DNA of 23,497 nucleotides, from positions 1 to 23,497 of the forward strand of contig CAMVNL010000002.1 of the NCBI GenBank assembly GCA_947168785.1, given 5' to 3'. Origin of the DNA: an uncultured Clostridia bacterium. Its GTDB lineage: Bacteria; Bacillota; Clostridia; Oscillospirales; Acutalibacteraceae. Position 1 is the stretch's first letter. Every line of letters begins with the position of its first letter. The translations under genes and the position numbers were made by a program. The notes under the pieces are model-generated. The model saw only the letters and a list, made by a program, of their open reading frames with translations. It did not search any database and was not told where the DNA came from. Below, piece by piece: positions 7,856-16,405 of the stretch.

Positions 7856-10597
7856 TCATAGAGTTTCCATTTCGCGGGGCAAGCGCTTTTTCCGCAGCAC
7901 AAACAGGAAAACGACTGTCGCCAATACCGCGCAGCAGGTCACCGCAGCGCCAACCGCAAAACCGGGAAGGCGGTAATCAAACACCACCGTATGGGCACCT
8001 TTTTCCAAAGGGATGCCATAAAACACATCGCCGATCAACGTATAATCGCCCTTTGACAGCACCGCGCCGTCAACCGTTACCGACCAGCCCGGATCATAGG
8101 GTACGGTAACGCAGAGAAGTCTGCCGTCCTCCGCCACGTCGACCGTCCCCGCAAAATGCGTATCGGAAAAATCCGTCAGCGTCAATCCGCCGCCCTTTGT
8201 GATCGCCTCATGCTGGCGCGCCAGCACGGCGTCATCCGTCTGGAACACCCGGACCCGCAAATCACAAGGTCTTTTTGTGTAACAGGAAATTTTCAGCGGC
8301 TCGCCTTTCTCGGCTTCATACACCGCACCGCAAAAGGACGTGGAAATGCTTGAAAACGATGCGCTTTTCGTCCCTTCCCGGTTCTCAGCCTTGACGGCAA
8401 GGGTGGCAAAACTGCCGTCCGCCACTTCACAGTAAACATATATCCTGCCGGCGGTTTGCGCCATGATTTGGACCGACACGCCGGGCAATTGATCGTCGTT
8501 GTTTTCCGCTGCGGTCTCCACATGATAGATATGTTCTCCGAGATCCTCGACTTTGCCCGTCTCTGACGCGGGGCTGGCAACCGCATCCTCATCGCAATAA
8601 ACGAAAACGTTTTCATCCGAACCCGCCGCCAACGCATAAAACGAGCTTTGGTTTCCTACGGCGTCAAGGCTTTGCGCCTGCCAACCGGAAAGCGCCCGGT
8701 CGGCGGCAAACCCAAGGGGAAGCGCATCACCGAAGCGGTAGAGGGAATAGTCTGCCGCCGTTTCTGCGATCCGATACGATTCCCCGGCGCAGGACACATA
8801 GGAGGCTGATATCCGCTCTGCATAGGACGCTTGTTCTATCAGATATCTGACGCCTAAAACGCTGTTGAATACGGGCGTCTGCATATCGCATCTGACCAGA
8901 TTGGAAAGATTGGAATCCGCGCCGAACTCCTTCAGGAACCGGAGGGTAGAGGTTGCCGTCAGGGAGGAGCTCTGCCCGATTCCGTTGAAATCGAAATAGG
9001 AGCCGTCGTTGATCACCCAGGACATGGCCATCTCGGTTCTGAAAAAAAGGTCGTCATCGTTCTCCTTTTTTACGATTCCGCTGATTCCCGCCTCATTCTC
9101 CGACAGGGTCTGCGTCCATTCCAGATGGATATTGGAGGAAAACGTATAAGCGCAGTCCGCGACGGTAAAGATGAACAGAAACACCACCGCTGCCGCCGTT
9201 TGTTCCTTTTTGCCGAAGCGCAGCAACAACAGCATTCCCACAAAAACAAGGAACAGAAGCGCGGTAACAACCACATCGACAACACCGATCGCAACAGTTT
9301 CACCCCGAAAGCGCAGCTCAATTATGGATGCCAGCGCGATTATCCCTGCTGACCCCCCAAGGGCAATAAACGCTTTCGGCGGAATTTCCTTTATCCCGTC
9401 CAGCACACGCCAGATCATCATGACGACAACTGCCGAAAACAGAAACGCCTCGCGGAAAGGGTTGTTCGTCGGATAGCGGAAACCGTGCCACGCATAGTCA
9501 AGGAACGGCAGATTGAACGACAGTACCATGAAGCCGAGAAGAACCGCTCCCGTGATCTTTTCCCGGCGGCTCACGTTTTTTGCGGAAAAATACAGCGGCG
9601 CGGCCACTAACACAAGCACCCCGGTATAAATGGCGGGATAATTGCGGAACTCGACGGTCTCAAACTCAGTTCCGGAAAACAGAGCGGATATCTGCTGCGT
9701 GATATTGGAGAAATACGACGCCACCGAGCTGACGTCGAAGTTCGCCTCATTTCGCAGCAGTTGCAGCAGCAGCGGCAACAGGACAACGGAAAGGCACAGC
9801 GCAGAAAGAGCGGAAGCAACGGCGAAAACAATTCCCGCCGAAAAAAATCGCGTGTGAAAGAAAGAGACCTTTTTTGGACCGTCGTCCGTTTCCGATAATT
9901 CCGGGAAACGATAATAGGAAAAGAAATAATAAAGCCAGTAAAGGACTGCGAAAAAGGCGGCGACATACGACATATAAAAGTTGCAAAACAACATGACCGT
10001 AAACACCGCGAAGTAGAGCGCCGGTCTGCGCTTATCTATGATACGTTCTATACCGAGCAGCAGCAATGGCAAAAGGACGACCGCATCCTGTAGAATGGTA
10101 ACCTGATAAAAACCGCAGAGCCAGCCGCAACTGCCATATAAAACTCCGCACAATGCACCGGCAAACGAGGCCCTGCCGCCTCTGCGGCGGCATAGGAAAA
10201 TACACATAAACACAGATGCCAGCGCCCGGCGCAGATAAATCAAAACGGCAATCGTCTCATCGATCGCAGTTTCCTTCACCAGCAGGACGATCAGGTTCAG
10301 CGGGGAAGCGGTATAGTAAAAAAGGTTCCCCCAAAAATTGCCGCCGAGCGCGGTTTTCCAGGAATAGAAGAGACTGCCGCCGGAATGGACCTTTCGCCAA
10401 AGCTCCGTCAAAAAGGTGGCATATTCCATAGTAAGATCACTGTAATAGATCTTTTGATTACCAAACGGAAACAGTCCTTTTACCGCAGCAGCGATCAGTG
10501 CGACCACCGCCGCGCCGACAAACGCGGCAGTGCACCACAGCAGCAATTTTCCCCTGTCTGTATTTTTTGCTGTATGTATCTTATTTTCGGGCATCAT
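7856..10597 (-). CDS. YfhO-family membrane glycosyltransferase
   Basis: A 913-residue polytopic protein matching the YfhO family (GT-C fold). Characterised members transfer a sugar from undecaprenyl phosphate to lipoteichoic acid or related polymers on the outer membrane face. Evidence: an N-terminal membrane helix (about residues 18-40), the family-typical loop YYSDLTMEYATFLTELW with acidic D54, the GNFWGNLFYYTASPLN motif (residues 87-101), about a dozen membrane helices up to roughly residue 480, a large extracellular domain with the VPYDPGWSVTVDG motif typical of the C-terminal region, and a final helix followed by basic residues. The start ATG 10597 follows AAGGGG at 6-nt spacing, 17 nt after the stop of the upstream glycosyltransferase, so the two are co-transcribed. 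A terminator follows at 7730-7759. Family assignment is strong; the polymer acceptor and sugar are not known. Confidence 0.9.
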   Translation of the reverse strand: MMPENKIHTAKNTDRGKLLLWCTAAFVGAAVVALIAAAVKGLFPFGNQKIYYSDLTMEYATFLTELWRKVHSGGSLFYSWKTALGGNFWGNLFYYTASPLNLIVLLVKETAIDETIAVLIYLRRALASVFMCIFLCRRRGGRASFAGALCGVLYGSCGWLCGFYQVTILQDAVVLLPLLLLGIERIIDKRRPALYFAVFTVMLFCNFYMSYVAAFFAVLYWLYYFFSYYRFPELSETDDGPKKVSFFHTRFFSAGIVFAVASALSALCLSVVLLPLLLQLLRNEANFDVSSVASYFSNITQQISALFSGTEFETVEFRNYPAIYTGVLVLVAAPLYFSAKNVSRREKITGAVLLGFMVLSFNLPFLDYAWHGFRYPTNNPFREAFLFSAVVVMMIWRVLDGIKEIPPKAFIALGGSAGIIALASIIELRFRGETVAIGVVDVVVTALLFLVFVGMLLLLRFGKKEQTAAAVVFLFIFTVADCAYTFSSNIHLEWTQTLSENEAGISGIVKKENDDDLFFRTEMAMSWVINDGSYFDFNGIGQSSSLTATSTLRFLKEFGADSNLSNLVRCDMQTPVFNSVLGVRYLIEQASYAERISASYVSCAGESYRIAETAADYSLYRFGDALPLGFAADRALSGWQAQSLDAVGNQSSFYALAAGSDENVFVYCDEDAVASPASETGKVEDLGEHIYHVETAAENNDDQLPGVSVQIMAQTAGRIYVYCEVADGSFATLAVKAENREGTKSASFSSISTSFCGAVYEAEKGEPLKISCYTKRPCDLRVRVFQTDDAVLARQHEAITKGGGLTLTDFSDTHFAGTVDVAEDGRLLCVTVPYDPGWSVTVDGAVLSKGDYTLIGDVFYGIPLEKGAHTVVFDYRLPGFAVGAAVTCCAVLATVVFLFVLRKKRLPREMETL

Positions 10598-10614
10598 CCA
10601 AACCCCTTTTTCTG

Positions 10615-11559
10615 TTAATCTGTTTTTTCCGCAATATGGTAACGCGGGCGGTGTTTCGTCTCTATATAATTCTTAAAAAGATATTCCCCGAGAACACGCA
10701 TTCCACCGGCCAACCCTGTACCGACGAAGAATACGGCGGCAAGAATGCACAGCGGCACATGAAACGTTCCGGTTTTGACAGATACAACGATCATAGCAAT
10801 CAGCGAAACCAACGTCAAAAGTCCGCAGAGGACACAAAACAACGAGATCAGCAGCATCGGCGCGGCGGAAAAGGAGGTGACCGCTTCAACAGCCAGCCGA
10901 ATCAGTTTTATGACAGAATAATTTGTCTTACCGGCGACCCGCCCGGTGCGGAGATGAGATACCGTGGCGCTTTTCAGCCCGATGGTTGGCACCAACGCGG
11001 GGATAAACAGATTGACCTCTCCGTAATCCATCAACATTTCCACCGCACGCTTCGACATCAGCCGGTACTGGGAGTGCTCAGGGGGCAGCTCGCTGCCGCA
11101 GGCTTTCATCAATTTATAGAATATTCCAGCGTTGTTTTTATGGATTGCCGTCTCCTTTTCCCTCTTGTTTCTCACGCCGTAGACAATCTCGCAACCCTTT
11201 TCATACTCGTCCAGCATCCCGTCCATGGCGTTGATATCATCCTGCAGATCGCAGTCGGTGGTGATGACGACATCCGCTTTTTGCACGGCGGTGAACATTC
11301 CCGCCAGATAGGCGTTCTGCTCGCCCGCGTTATGCGCCAGAGAAATACCATGGACATGGGGATCCGATTCATGCAACCGGCTGATAATCTCCCACGTGCG
11401 GTCGCGGGAACCATCGTCAACAAACAGGATACCACTGTCTGAAGACGCCCTTCCCGCAGCGATAAAGCTTTTCAGCTTTTGCAGCAGCGCAGGGGCGCTG
11501 ATGGGCAGCACCTCCTGCTCGTTATAACAGGGAACGACAATGTATAATGTATATAACAT
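10615..11559 (-). CDS. Polyprenyl-phosphate glycosyltransferase (GtrB/CsbB type)
   Basis: A 314-residue family-2 glycosyltransferase expected to load a sugar onto undecaprenyl phosphate on the cytoplasmic face. Motifs in order: VVPCYNEQEVLP (residues 8-19), LFVDDGSRDRTW (45-56), HNAGEQNAYLAG (76-87), the metal-binding region TTDCDLQDD (100-108), then R-x-x-GKTNYS (207-215). Two membrane helices follow (about 232-260 and 268-286), and the C-terminal GEYL...RPRY is typical of the family. The frame can extend upstream to ATG 11649, but ATG 11559 is preferred: MLYTLYIVVPCYNE fits family N-termini and AAAGG lies 7 nt upstream. It pairs with the YfhO-like gene 17 nt downstream, as CsbB-type enzymes pair functionally with YfhO. 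No GtcA-like flippase is visible here. Confidence 0.9.
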   Translation of the reverse strand: MLYTLYIVVPCYNEQEVLPISAPALLQKLKSFIAAGRASSDSGILFVDDGSRDRTWEIISRLHESDPHVHGISLAHNAGEQNAYLAGMFTAVQKADVVITTDCDLQDDINAMDGMLDEYEKGCEIVYGVRNKREKETAIHKNNAGIFYKLMKACGSELPPEHSQYRLMSKRAVEMLMDYGEVNLFIPALVPTIGLKSATVSHLRTGRVAGKTNYSVIKLIRLAVEAVTSFSAAPMLLISLFCVLCGLLTLVSLIAMIVVSVKTGTFHVPLCILAAVFFVGTGLAGGMRVLGEYLFKNYIETKHRPRYHIAEKTD

Positions 11560-11574
11560 AACAAAACCTTTCTT

Positions 11575-11592
11575 CCCGTTTGACAAACCGGG
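11575..11592. promoter_or_regulatory. Operator-like palindrome over the -35 box
   Basis: CCC-GTTTG-A-CAAAC-C-GGG: a perfect 5+5 palindrome with a one-base centre, extended by CCC and GGG arms with one unpaired C. It contains the TTGACA -35 box of the plus-strand promoter and lies 15-33 bp upstream of the minus-strand start at 11559, so a bound regulator could affect both divergent genes. Regulation is inferred. Confidence 0.5.
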
Positions 11593-11608
11593 CAGGAACA
11601 TATATAAT
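11580..11608 (+). promoter_or_regulatory. Consensus sigma-A promoter of small radical SAM gene
   Basis: Perfect TTGACA (11580-11585) and perfect TATAAT (11603-11608) with the optimal 17-bp spacer. Transcription should start near 11615, about 25 nt before ATG 11640. Confidence 0.9.
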
Positions 11609-11639
11609 AAACACATTATATGATCTGGGGTAAAACGGT

Positions 11640-12512
11640 ATGGCAACAAAGCCCGTGCTTGACTATCTGGAAACGGAAATCACGGAATTCTGCAATCTCA
11701 ATTGCAGGGGCTGCTGTGATTTTTCCAATCTGGCGACCGAAAAAAAGTTTTACGAATTAGAGGAATTCACGAAGGATTTCCGGCGGATGGCGGAGCTGTT
11801 CTCGCACATTGAAAAAATCCGGCTGATGGGCGGCGAGCCACTGCTCAACCCGCGTCTGAAGGAATACGTCCACACGACCAGAGAGATTTTCCCCACCGCC
11901 GATCTCCGCATCGTCTCCAACGGGCTGTTGATCCCAAAGCTGGACGACGAAAGTCTGAAAATCATCAAAGAAAACAACTGCAAATTTGATATCTCCAACT
12001 ACCCGCCCACGCGGAAAATGTTCCCGCAGATCAAAGAAAGACTGAACGCGTTTGGAATTGAATACGATCTGAGCTTCCCGATGAATTACTTTTTCCGCAA
12101 CATTCTGGAACACCCGTCGGAGGATCCCGCCCCGGCGTTCAGGAATTGTATTTTCAACCACTGCCATATGCTGAATCATGGCACGCTGTCACCCTGCTCC
12201 TACGCCCAACTGACCGTCAGGCTGAACGAGGCCTTCGGGCTCGATTACCCAACGACCGACTGTCTGGATATCTATTCGGACATCACAGGGGAGGAAATCA
12301 TCCGCCGTTTTAACAACCCTCATGAATTCTGCAAATGTTGTGGGAGAGGTATCATTCCGTTCCGCTGGGAAGGCGGGGTAAAACGGGACAGGGCGGATAA
12401 ATACGACTGGCTGATCAAGGACAGCTTTCTCAACACAACCGTCGCGCCGGTCGTTCAATCCATATTGAAAACCCCGGCGAAGAAGCTCCGCGCAAAAATC
12501 CAAAAAGAGTAA
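11640..12512 (+). CDS. Small radical SAM protein
   Basis: A 290-residue radical SAM enzyme. The 4Fe-4S motif is C18-x3-C22-x2-C25 (EFCNLNCRGCCDFSNL), and MGGEPLLNP (about residues 62-70) is the SAM-binding GGE element. A second cysteine group follows (FRNCIFNHC, PCSY near 170-187, and CKCC near 231-234), which could bind an auxiliary cluster in a SPASM-like manner. The NLNCxGCxxFS pattern is common in radical SAM proteins encoded in capsule and polysaccharide clusters. ATG 11640 has GGGG about 9 nt upstream and a consensus promoter. It is the only complete plus-strand gene and converges on the radical SAM operon, with 13 bp between stops and no visible terminator. Fold and cofactor are secure; the substrate is unknown. 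Confidence 0.9.
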   Translation: MATKPVLDYLETEITEFCNLNCRGCCDFSNLATEKKFYELEEFTKDFRRMAELFSHIEKIRLMGGEPLLNPRLKEYVHTTREIFPTADLRIVSNGLLIPKLDDESLKIIKENNCKFDISNYPPTRKMFPQIKERLNAFGIEYDLSFPMNYFFRNILEHPSEDPAPAFRNCIFNHCHMLNHGTLSPCSYAQLTVRLNEAFGLDYPTTDCLDIYSDITGEEIIRRFNNPHEFCKCCGRGIIPFRWEGGVKRDRADKYDWLIKDSFLNTTVAPVVQSILKTPAKKLRAKIQKE

Positions 12513-12525
12513 CAATCCGATACGA

Positions 12526-14454
12526 TTACAATTGAATCATTTGCATCTCGCCGCCGGAATACATGGTTCTGGCGGCTTTTCTGCCGTACCAGACGATCCG
12601 CATGGCGTACTCCTCCGTGCTTTCCGTCCGCCAACTGTTTTGATACGTGATCTCACAGCCGCGTTTTACCGGCGGCGCGTAGGCACCCACGTTGATGCCG
12701 TTGAAATAGTCCATGAGGTCATATTCATACCGCTCGGTTTTTTCGGTTTCACCGGGGCCCCGCAGCAGGGCGCGCTGGTATTTCAGCAGATCGGCGCACA
12801 GCCCCGGTTCAATGGCAAGCGTATCGATAAATCCCGCCAGCTCCGTGAAAAACCGGTCCTTTTCCCGCATGACCTCCAGACACATACCCTCTTCCATCGG
12901 ATACTCGATGCCGCCGAAATCCGGGTCCACGAAAACGCGGGAGATCGTCTCTCCCCGGTCGATGGCGCTGAGGTTGGCGGTGATCCGCGCGCAGCAGGAG
13001 CCGATCAGCGTCTCCGGATGCGCCAGGGCGAAGTCGATCAGGCGCTCGTAAAACGCCCGGTAAGACAGGCCCTTTTCAAAGAACATATATTTGGCAAAGC
13101 ATTGCAGCAGGCCCATGAAGTGGAAGCACTGCACGAACAGGCCGAAGCGGACGGTCCTGACCCACATGGGATAATCCATGGAGTAGGTGGAAATGATGAT
13201 ATTGGAATACTCCGGCACCACCTGCTCCGGATGGCAGTGGAACTGGGTATAGGGAATCCTCGCCGTGCGGATAGCAAATTTTTCCACGTTGGCCGGAGCG
13301 CCCAGGGCGGAATTGGGCAGCAGCTCGCAGTAGTGGACGAAGCACCCCTTGGTGGTGCCGCTCTCCAGCATAAAGCTCATATTGTCCGCGAAGCTGTCAT
13401 AGGTCTCCCCGGGCATGCCGTAGATCAATTCGGAATAGGTAGGGATGCCCGCCGCGTTGTATTTGGCGGTCAGATAACTGTATTTTTCCAGCGACATATT
13501 CCGGCGGCCGATGTTGGTCAGCGCCTCGGAGGAGAGGGTCTGCAGTGCCAGCGAGGCCCCCTTCAGAATGCCGCAATCGTTCAGTTTTTTGTTGATATTG
13601 AATTCCTTTTCGCCGCCGCCCTCGGTAGTGCAGCATTTGAACATTTCGGGATAACCGGTGCGGGCCTTGATCTCCAAAAAGGCGTCCACGATCTCATAAT
13701 CCCGGGGGAACATGCCGAAATTAGAGTCGATGCAGAAGCAGAAGGCGATCTTCTTTTCCGCGAACCATTCCATCTCCGCCACAACCCGCTCCAGGGGGAA
13801 CTGCCGCATCTTCAGGTCGATGCTGCCCCAGTCGCAGTAGGCGCAATGGAACGGGCAGCCCCGGTTGGTCTCCATCAGCGCGGAGAACACGAGGTCGTCG
13901 TTTTCCAGGATGTCGTCAAACCAGCCCTCCAGATAGGGCGAGGGATAATCCACGGTGCAGAACTTTTCCATGGGGTTCTTGACGGCAATGCCGTCTTTCC
14001 GGTAGGAGAGATTCGGCACCGAAGAAAAATCGCCGTCCGTACACAGATGCAGCAGCAGACCGAGGAAGGCAGGCTCTCCTTCCCCGTGGATCAGAAAGTC
14101 GATAAACGGATATTCGTTCAGCTGCTCCGCGGAATGATTGTAGACGTTGTGCCCGCCGAAGACGATCACGCAGTCGGGATAGCGTTCTTTCAGCCTGCGG
14201 GCAAAGGCGATATTGTACTCAAAATTCCACAGATAGGTGGAAAAACCGACCACGGCAGGCGATTCCATGGAACCGATCGCCTCGTCCAGGTCTTCTTTTT
14301 TGTAGATGAACCGCTTCATGCGGTAATTGGCCCTGACCGTTTCGTTCTGAAAGGCATAGGCGATCAGCAGCCCCGTGGCGTAGGGCAGGTAGGCGGATTC
14401 GTTTTTCCCCGAGCCGTGCGTATCGCAGGGCTGCAGCATATAGATATTTCTCAT
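12526..14454 (-). CDS. B12-binding-type radical SAM protein, copy 2
   Basis: A 642-residue radical SAM protein with the architecture of cobalamin-dependent class B enzymes. Residues 1-135 form a Rossmann-like B12-binding-type domain (VVGFSTYLWNFEYN, VIVFGGHN at 96-103, DFLIHGEGE). The cluster motif is C200-x3-C204-x2-C207 in ETNRGCPFHCAYCDWGS. Downstream lie FKCCTTEGGG with two extra cysteines, LALQTLSSEAL and YGMPGET. The C-terminal ~250 residues have no assigned domain. ATG 14454 follows AAGGGGG and overlaps the upstream gene's stop by four bases (ATGA), so the two are translationally coupled. The paralog upstream aligns from first to last residue. Characterised relatives methylate unactivated carbons or build rings; the substrate here is unknown, but a glycosyltransferase and a membrane protein share the operon. 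Cobalamin binding is inferred from fold, not shown. Confidence 0.85.
   Translation of the reverse strand: MRNIYMLQPCDTHGSGKNESAYLPYATGLLIAYAFQNETVRANYRMKRFIYKKEDLDEAIGSMESPAVVGFSTYLWNFEYNIAFARRLKERYPDCVIVFGGHNVYNHSAEQLNEYPFIDFLIHGEGEPAFLGLLLHLCTDGDFSSVPNLSYRKDGIAVKNPMEKFCTVDYPSPYLEGWFDDILENDDLVFSALMETNRGCPFHCAYCDWGSIDLKMRQFPLERVVAEMEWFAEKKIAFCFCIDSNFGMFPRDYEIVDAFLEIKARTGYPEMFKCCTTEGGGEKEFNINKKLNDCGILKGASLALQTLSSEALTNIGRRNMSLEKYSYLTAKYNAAGIPTYSELIYGMPGETYDSFADNMSFMLESGTTKGCFVHYCELLPNSALGAPANVEKFAIRTARIPYTQFHCHPEQVVPEYSNIIISTYSMDYPMWVRTVRFGLFVQCFHFMGLLQCFAKYMFFEKGLSYRAFYERLIDFALAHPETLIGSCCARITANLSAIDRGETISRVFVDPDFGGIEYPMEEGMCLEVMREKDRFFTELAGFIDTLAIEPGLCADLLKYQRALLRGPGETEKTERYEYDLMDYFNGINVGAYAPPVKRGCEITYQNSWRTESTEEYAMRIVWYGRKAARTMYSGGEMQMIQL
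13568..13641. repeat. Near-identical 74-bp segment shared with 15504-15577, copy 1
   Basis: Only three mismatches separate this segment from its partner in the upstream paralog, while adjoining sequence is much more diverged. It encodes FKCCTTEGGG-x-KEFNINKKLNDCGI. Silent positions are conserved too. Confidence 0.8.
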
Positions 14455-16391
14455 TGCGCCGCCCCCTTATATTCCGTCGTGATCTCCTCCGGGGAATAGA
14501 GATTGCGGGAATGCTTTCTGCCGTACCAGACGTTCATACGGGCGTATTCCGCCATGGAGTCGGCGGGATGAAGGTTGACCGTGCGCAGCGCCACCGCCTC
14601 CCGGGGCAGCGGCCGGTAGTCGTTCACGGAAATGTGCCGGAAATACCGGCCGAAATCCACGGAAAACGACGCCTCTGCCTGCGTATCCTCCGGCTTGCGG
14701 AGAATCAGCTTCTGGTAGGCGACGACCTCCTTCAGCAGAGGATCGTCGGGGAAGAAACCGGCGATGAACGCCCCCGTCTCTTCAAAAAACCGGTCCGCCT
14801 TCACGATGCACTCCAGATACATGGCCTCTTCCAGCGGATACTCGATCTCACCGAAAACCGGATTGAAGTGGGCCACGCAGAGGGGCTCGCCCCGGTTCAG
14901 GGCGCTGAGCTTCGCATACATCTCCGCATAGTATTCGCCGATCACGGTTTCGGGACGGGCCGCCGCGAAAGCGATGAATTTTTCAAAAAACGCCTTGTAG
15001 CTGACGCCGTGCTCATAGTACAGATACTGCGCCGGGCTCTGCAGGAAGCCCATATAGTAGAAACACTGAATGACCAGCCCGAAAATGCAGGTTTTCACCC
15101 AGGAATCATAATCCATGGAGTAGGTGGACACGATGATGTTCTGGTACTCCTGCACCTCGCTGTCCCCCATGGCGTGAAACTGGGTATAGGGCAGTTTCGC
15201 CGTTCTGATCTTGAATTTCTCGACGCACTCTTTGCTGCCGAGCCGGGAATTCATCAGCAGCTCACAGTAGTGCATGAAAAAGCTCTTGGTGGTGCCGGAA
15301 CGGATGATCAGATCCAGGTTGTCCGTGAACGTCTCATAGGTCTCCCCCGGCAGCCCGTAGATGACCTCCGAATAAGCCGTGATGCCCGCCGCGTTATACA
15401 TGGCGGTGAGCTTGCGGAATTTGTCGATGGTCATGTTCTTGCGGCCGATGTTTTCCAGCGCCTCGGGAGCCAGCGTCTGCAGCGCCAGCGACGCGCCTTT
15501 GAAGATGCCGCAATCGTTCAGTTTTTTATTGATATTGAATTCCTTATCGCCGCCGCCCTCGGTGGTGCAGCATTTGAAGACCTCCGGCTGCCCGTATTTT
15601 TCTTTGATCCGCAGGAACTCGTCCACGATCTCAAAATCCCGCGGGAACATGCCGAAGTTGGAATCGATGCAGAAGCAAAAGTCGATATTGTGCGCGCCGA
15701 ACCAGTCAAGCTCCGCGTACACCCGCTCAATGGGGAATTGCCGCACGGACAGCCCCAGGCTGCCCCAGTCGCAGTAGGCGCACTGGAACGGACAGCCGCG
15801 GTTTGTCTCAAACAGCACGGAAAAGCGAATGGGGTCCGTGGCCAGGATCTCGTCAAACCAACCGTCCAGATAGGGGGACGGATAATCCAGCGTACAGATC
15901 CTTTCCGCCGGATTTTTGTGGGGGACGTCCTTTTCCCGGTACGAAATATTCGGAACGCCGGAGAAATCGCCGTCCGTCAGGGCATGGAAAAGAATATCAC
16001 GGAAAGCGATCTCCCCTTCCCCATGGATCAGGAAATCGATAAAGGGGTATTCCTCCATCTGCTCACAGGAATCCATACGGATATTGTGCCCCCCGAATAC
16101 CGTGATGCAGTCGGGGTATTTCAGCTTCAGCCTGCGGGCAAATTCCTTGTTGTATTCGTAGTTCCAGATATAGGTGGAGAAACCGACGGCAAAGGGCTCC
16201 TCAAAGGAAGCGATCGCCTCGTCGATGTTTTCTTTCCGGTAGATGAACCTGCCGAAGCGGCAGTTCGACCGGACCGTTTCATCCCGGAAGGAATAAGCAA
16301 CCAACAGCCCCGACGCATAAGGAAGATAGGTGGACTCGTTCTCACCGATCCCGCTGACGTCGCAGGGCTGTACCATATATACGTTTTTCAG
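14451..16391 (-). CDS. B12-binding-type radical SAM protein, copy 1
   Basis: Paralog of the next gene, about 646 residues, with the same B12-type N-terminal domain (VFGGHN, DFLIHGEGE), radical SAM core and C-terminal region (AEYARMNVWYGRKHSR). The first ATG is at 16376, but I place the start at CTG 16391. The five codons before that ATG read L-K-N-V-Y and align with MRNIY of the paralog, and an AAGGTGA site lies exactly 7 nt before the CTG. With this start the cluster cysteines fall at 200, 204 and 207, identical to the paralog. Starting at ATG 16376 would shorten the protein by five residues and leave the ribosome site about 22 nt away. The gene begins 7 nt after the upstream glycosyltransferase's stop and overlaps the downstream paralog by four bases. 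The product probably acts in sequence or in complex with the paralog; the substrate is unknown. Confidence 0.85.
   Translation of the reverse strand: MKNVYMVQPCDVSGIGENESTYLPYASGLLVAYSFRDETVRSNCRFGRFIYRKENIDEAIASFEEPFAVGFSTYIWNYEYNKEFARRLKLKYPDCITVFGGHNIRMDSCEQMEEYPFIDFLIHGEGEIAFRDILFHALTDGDFSGVPNISYREKDVPHKNPAERICTLDYPSPYLDGWFDEILATDPIRFSVLFETNRGCPFQCAYCDWGSLGLSVRQFPIERVYAELDWFGAHNIDFCFCIDSNFGMFPRDFEIVDEFLRIKEKYGQPEVFKCCTTEGGGDKEFNINKKLNDCGIFKGASLALQTLAPEALENIGRKNMTIDKFRKLTAMYNAAGITAYSEVIYGLPGETYETFTDNLDLIIRSGTTKSFFMHYCELLMNSRLGSKECVEKFKIRTAKLPYTQFHAMGDSEVQEYQNIIVSTYSMDYDSWVKTCIFGLVIQCFYYMGFLQSPAQYLYYEHGVSYKAFFEKFIAFAAARPETVIGEYYAEMYAKLSALNRGEPLCVAHFNPVFGEIEYPLEEAMYLECIVKADRFFEETGAFIAGFFPDDPLLKEVVAYQKLILRKPEDTQAEASFSVDFGRYFRHISVNDYRPLPREAVALRTVNLHPADSMAEYARMNVWYGRKHSRNLYSPEEITTEYKGAAQ
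15504..15577. repeat. Near-identical 74-bp segment shared with 13568-13641, copy 2
   Basis: Partner of the segment at 13568-13641 (71 of 74 bases identical by eye). It encodes the same FKCCTTEGGG...KLNDCGI motif of the radical SAM core. Confidence 0.8.
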
Positions 16392-16398
16392 GACCGGG

Positions 16399-16405
16399 TC
16401 ACCTT
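16399..16405 (-). promoter_or_regulatory. Ribosome binding site supporting a CTG start at 16391
   Basis: AAGGTGA on the minus strand. Its last three bases are the stop codon of the upstream glycosyltransferase. It sits 7 nt from CTG 16391 but about 22 nt from the first ATG (16376), so it favours the non-ATG start. Confidence 0.65.

Noticed and set aside
11615..11643. Minus-strand promoter for GT2-yfhO (TATAAT at 11620-11615)
   Set aside because: The only -35-like hexamer (TTGCCA) gives a 20-bp spacer, and there is no extended -10 TG. Some promoter must exist here, but this one is not well supported.
11560..11649. Upstream ATG 11649 as start of the GtrB-like glycosyltransferase
   Set aside because: It would add 30 residues before the conserved first strand and overlap the divergent radical SAM start and its promoter; ATG 11559 has a better-placed ribosome site.
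12505..12545. Bidirectional terminator between the converging genes
   Set aside because: Only a 4-bp GATT/AATC pairing around CAATTG is present, with no GC-rich stem and no U-tract.
14412..14454. DxHxxG cobalamin motif (DTHGSG, residues 11-16) in the downstream radical SAM paralog
   Set aside because: The upstream paralog has DVSGIG at the same place, and many B12-type radical SAM enzymes lack a DxHxxG ligand. It may be chance and does not prove base-off/His-on binding.
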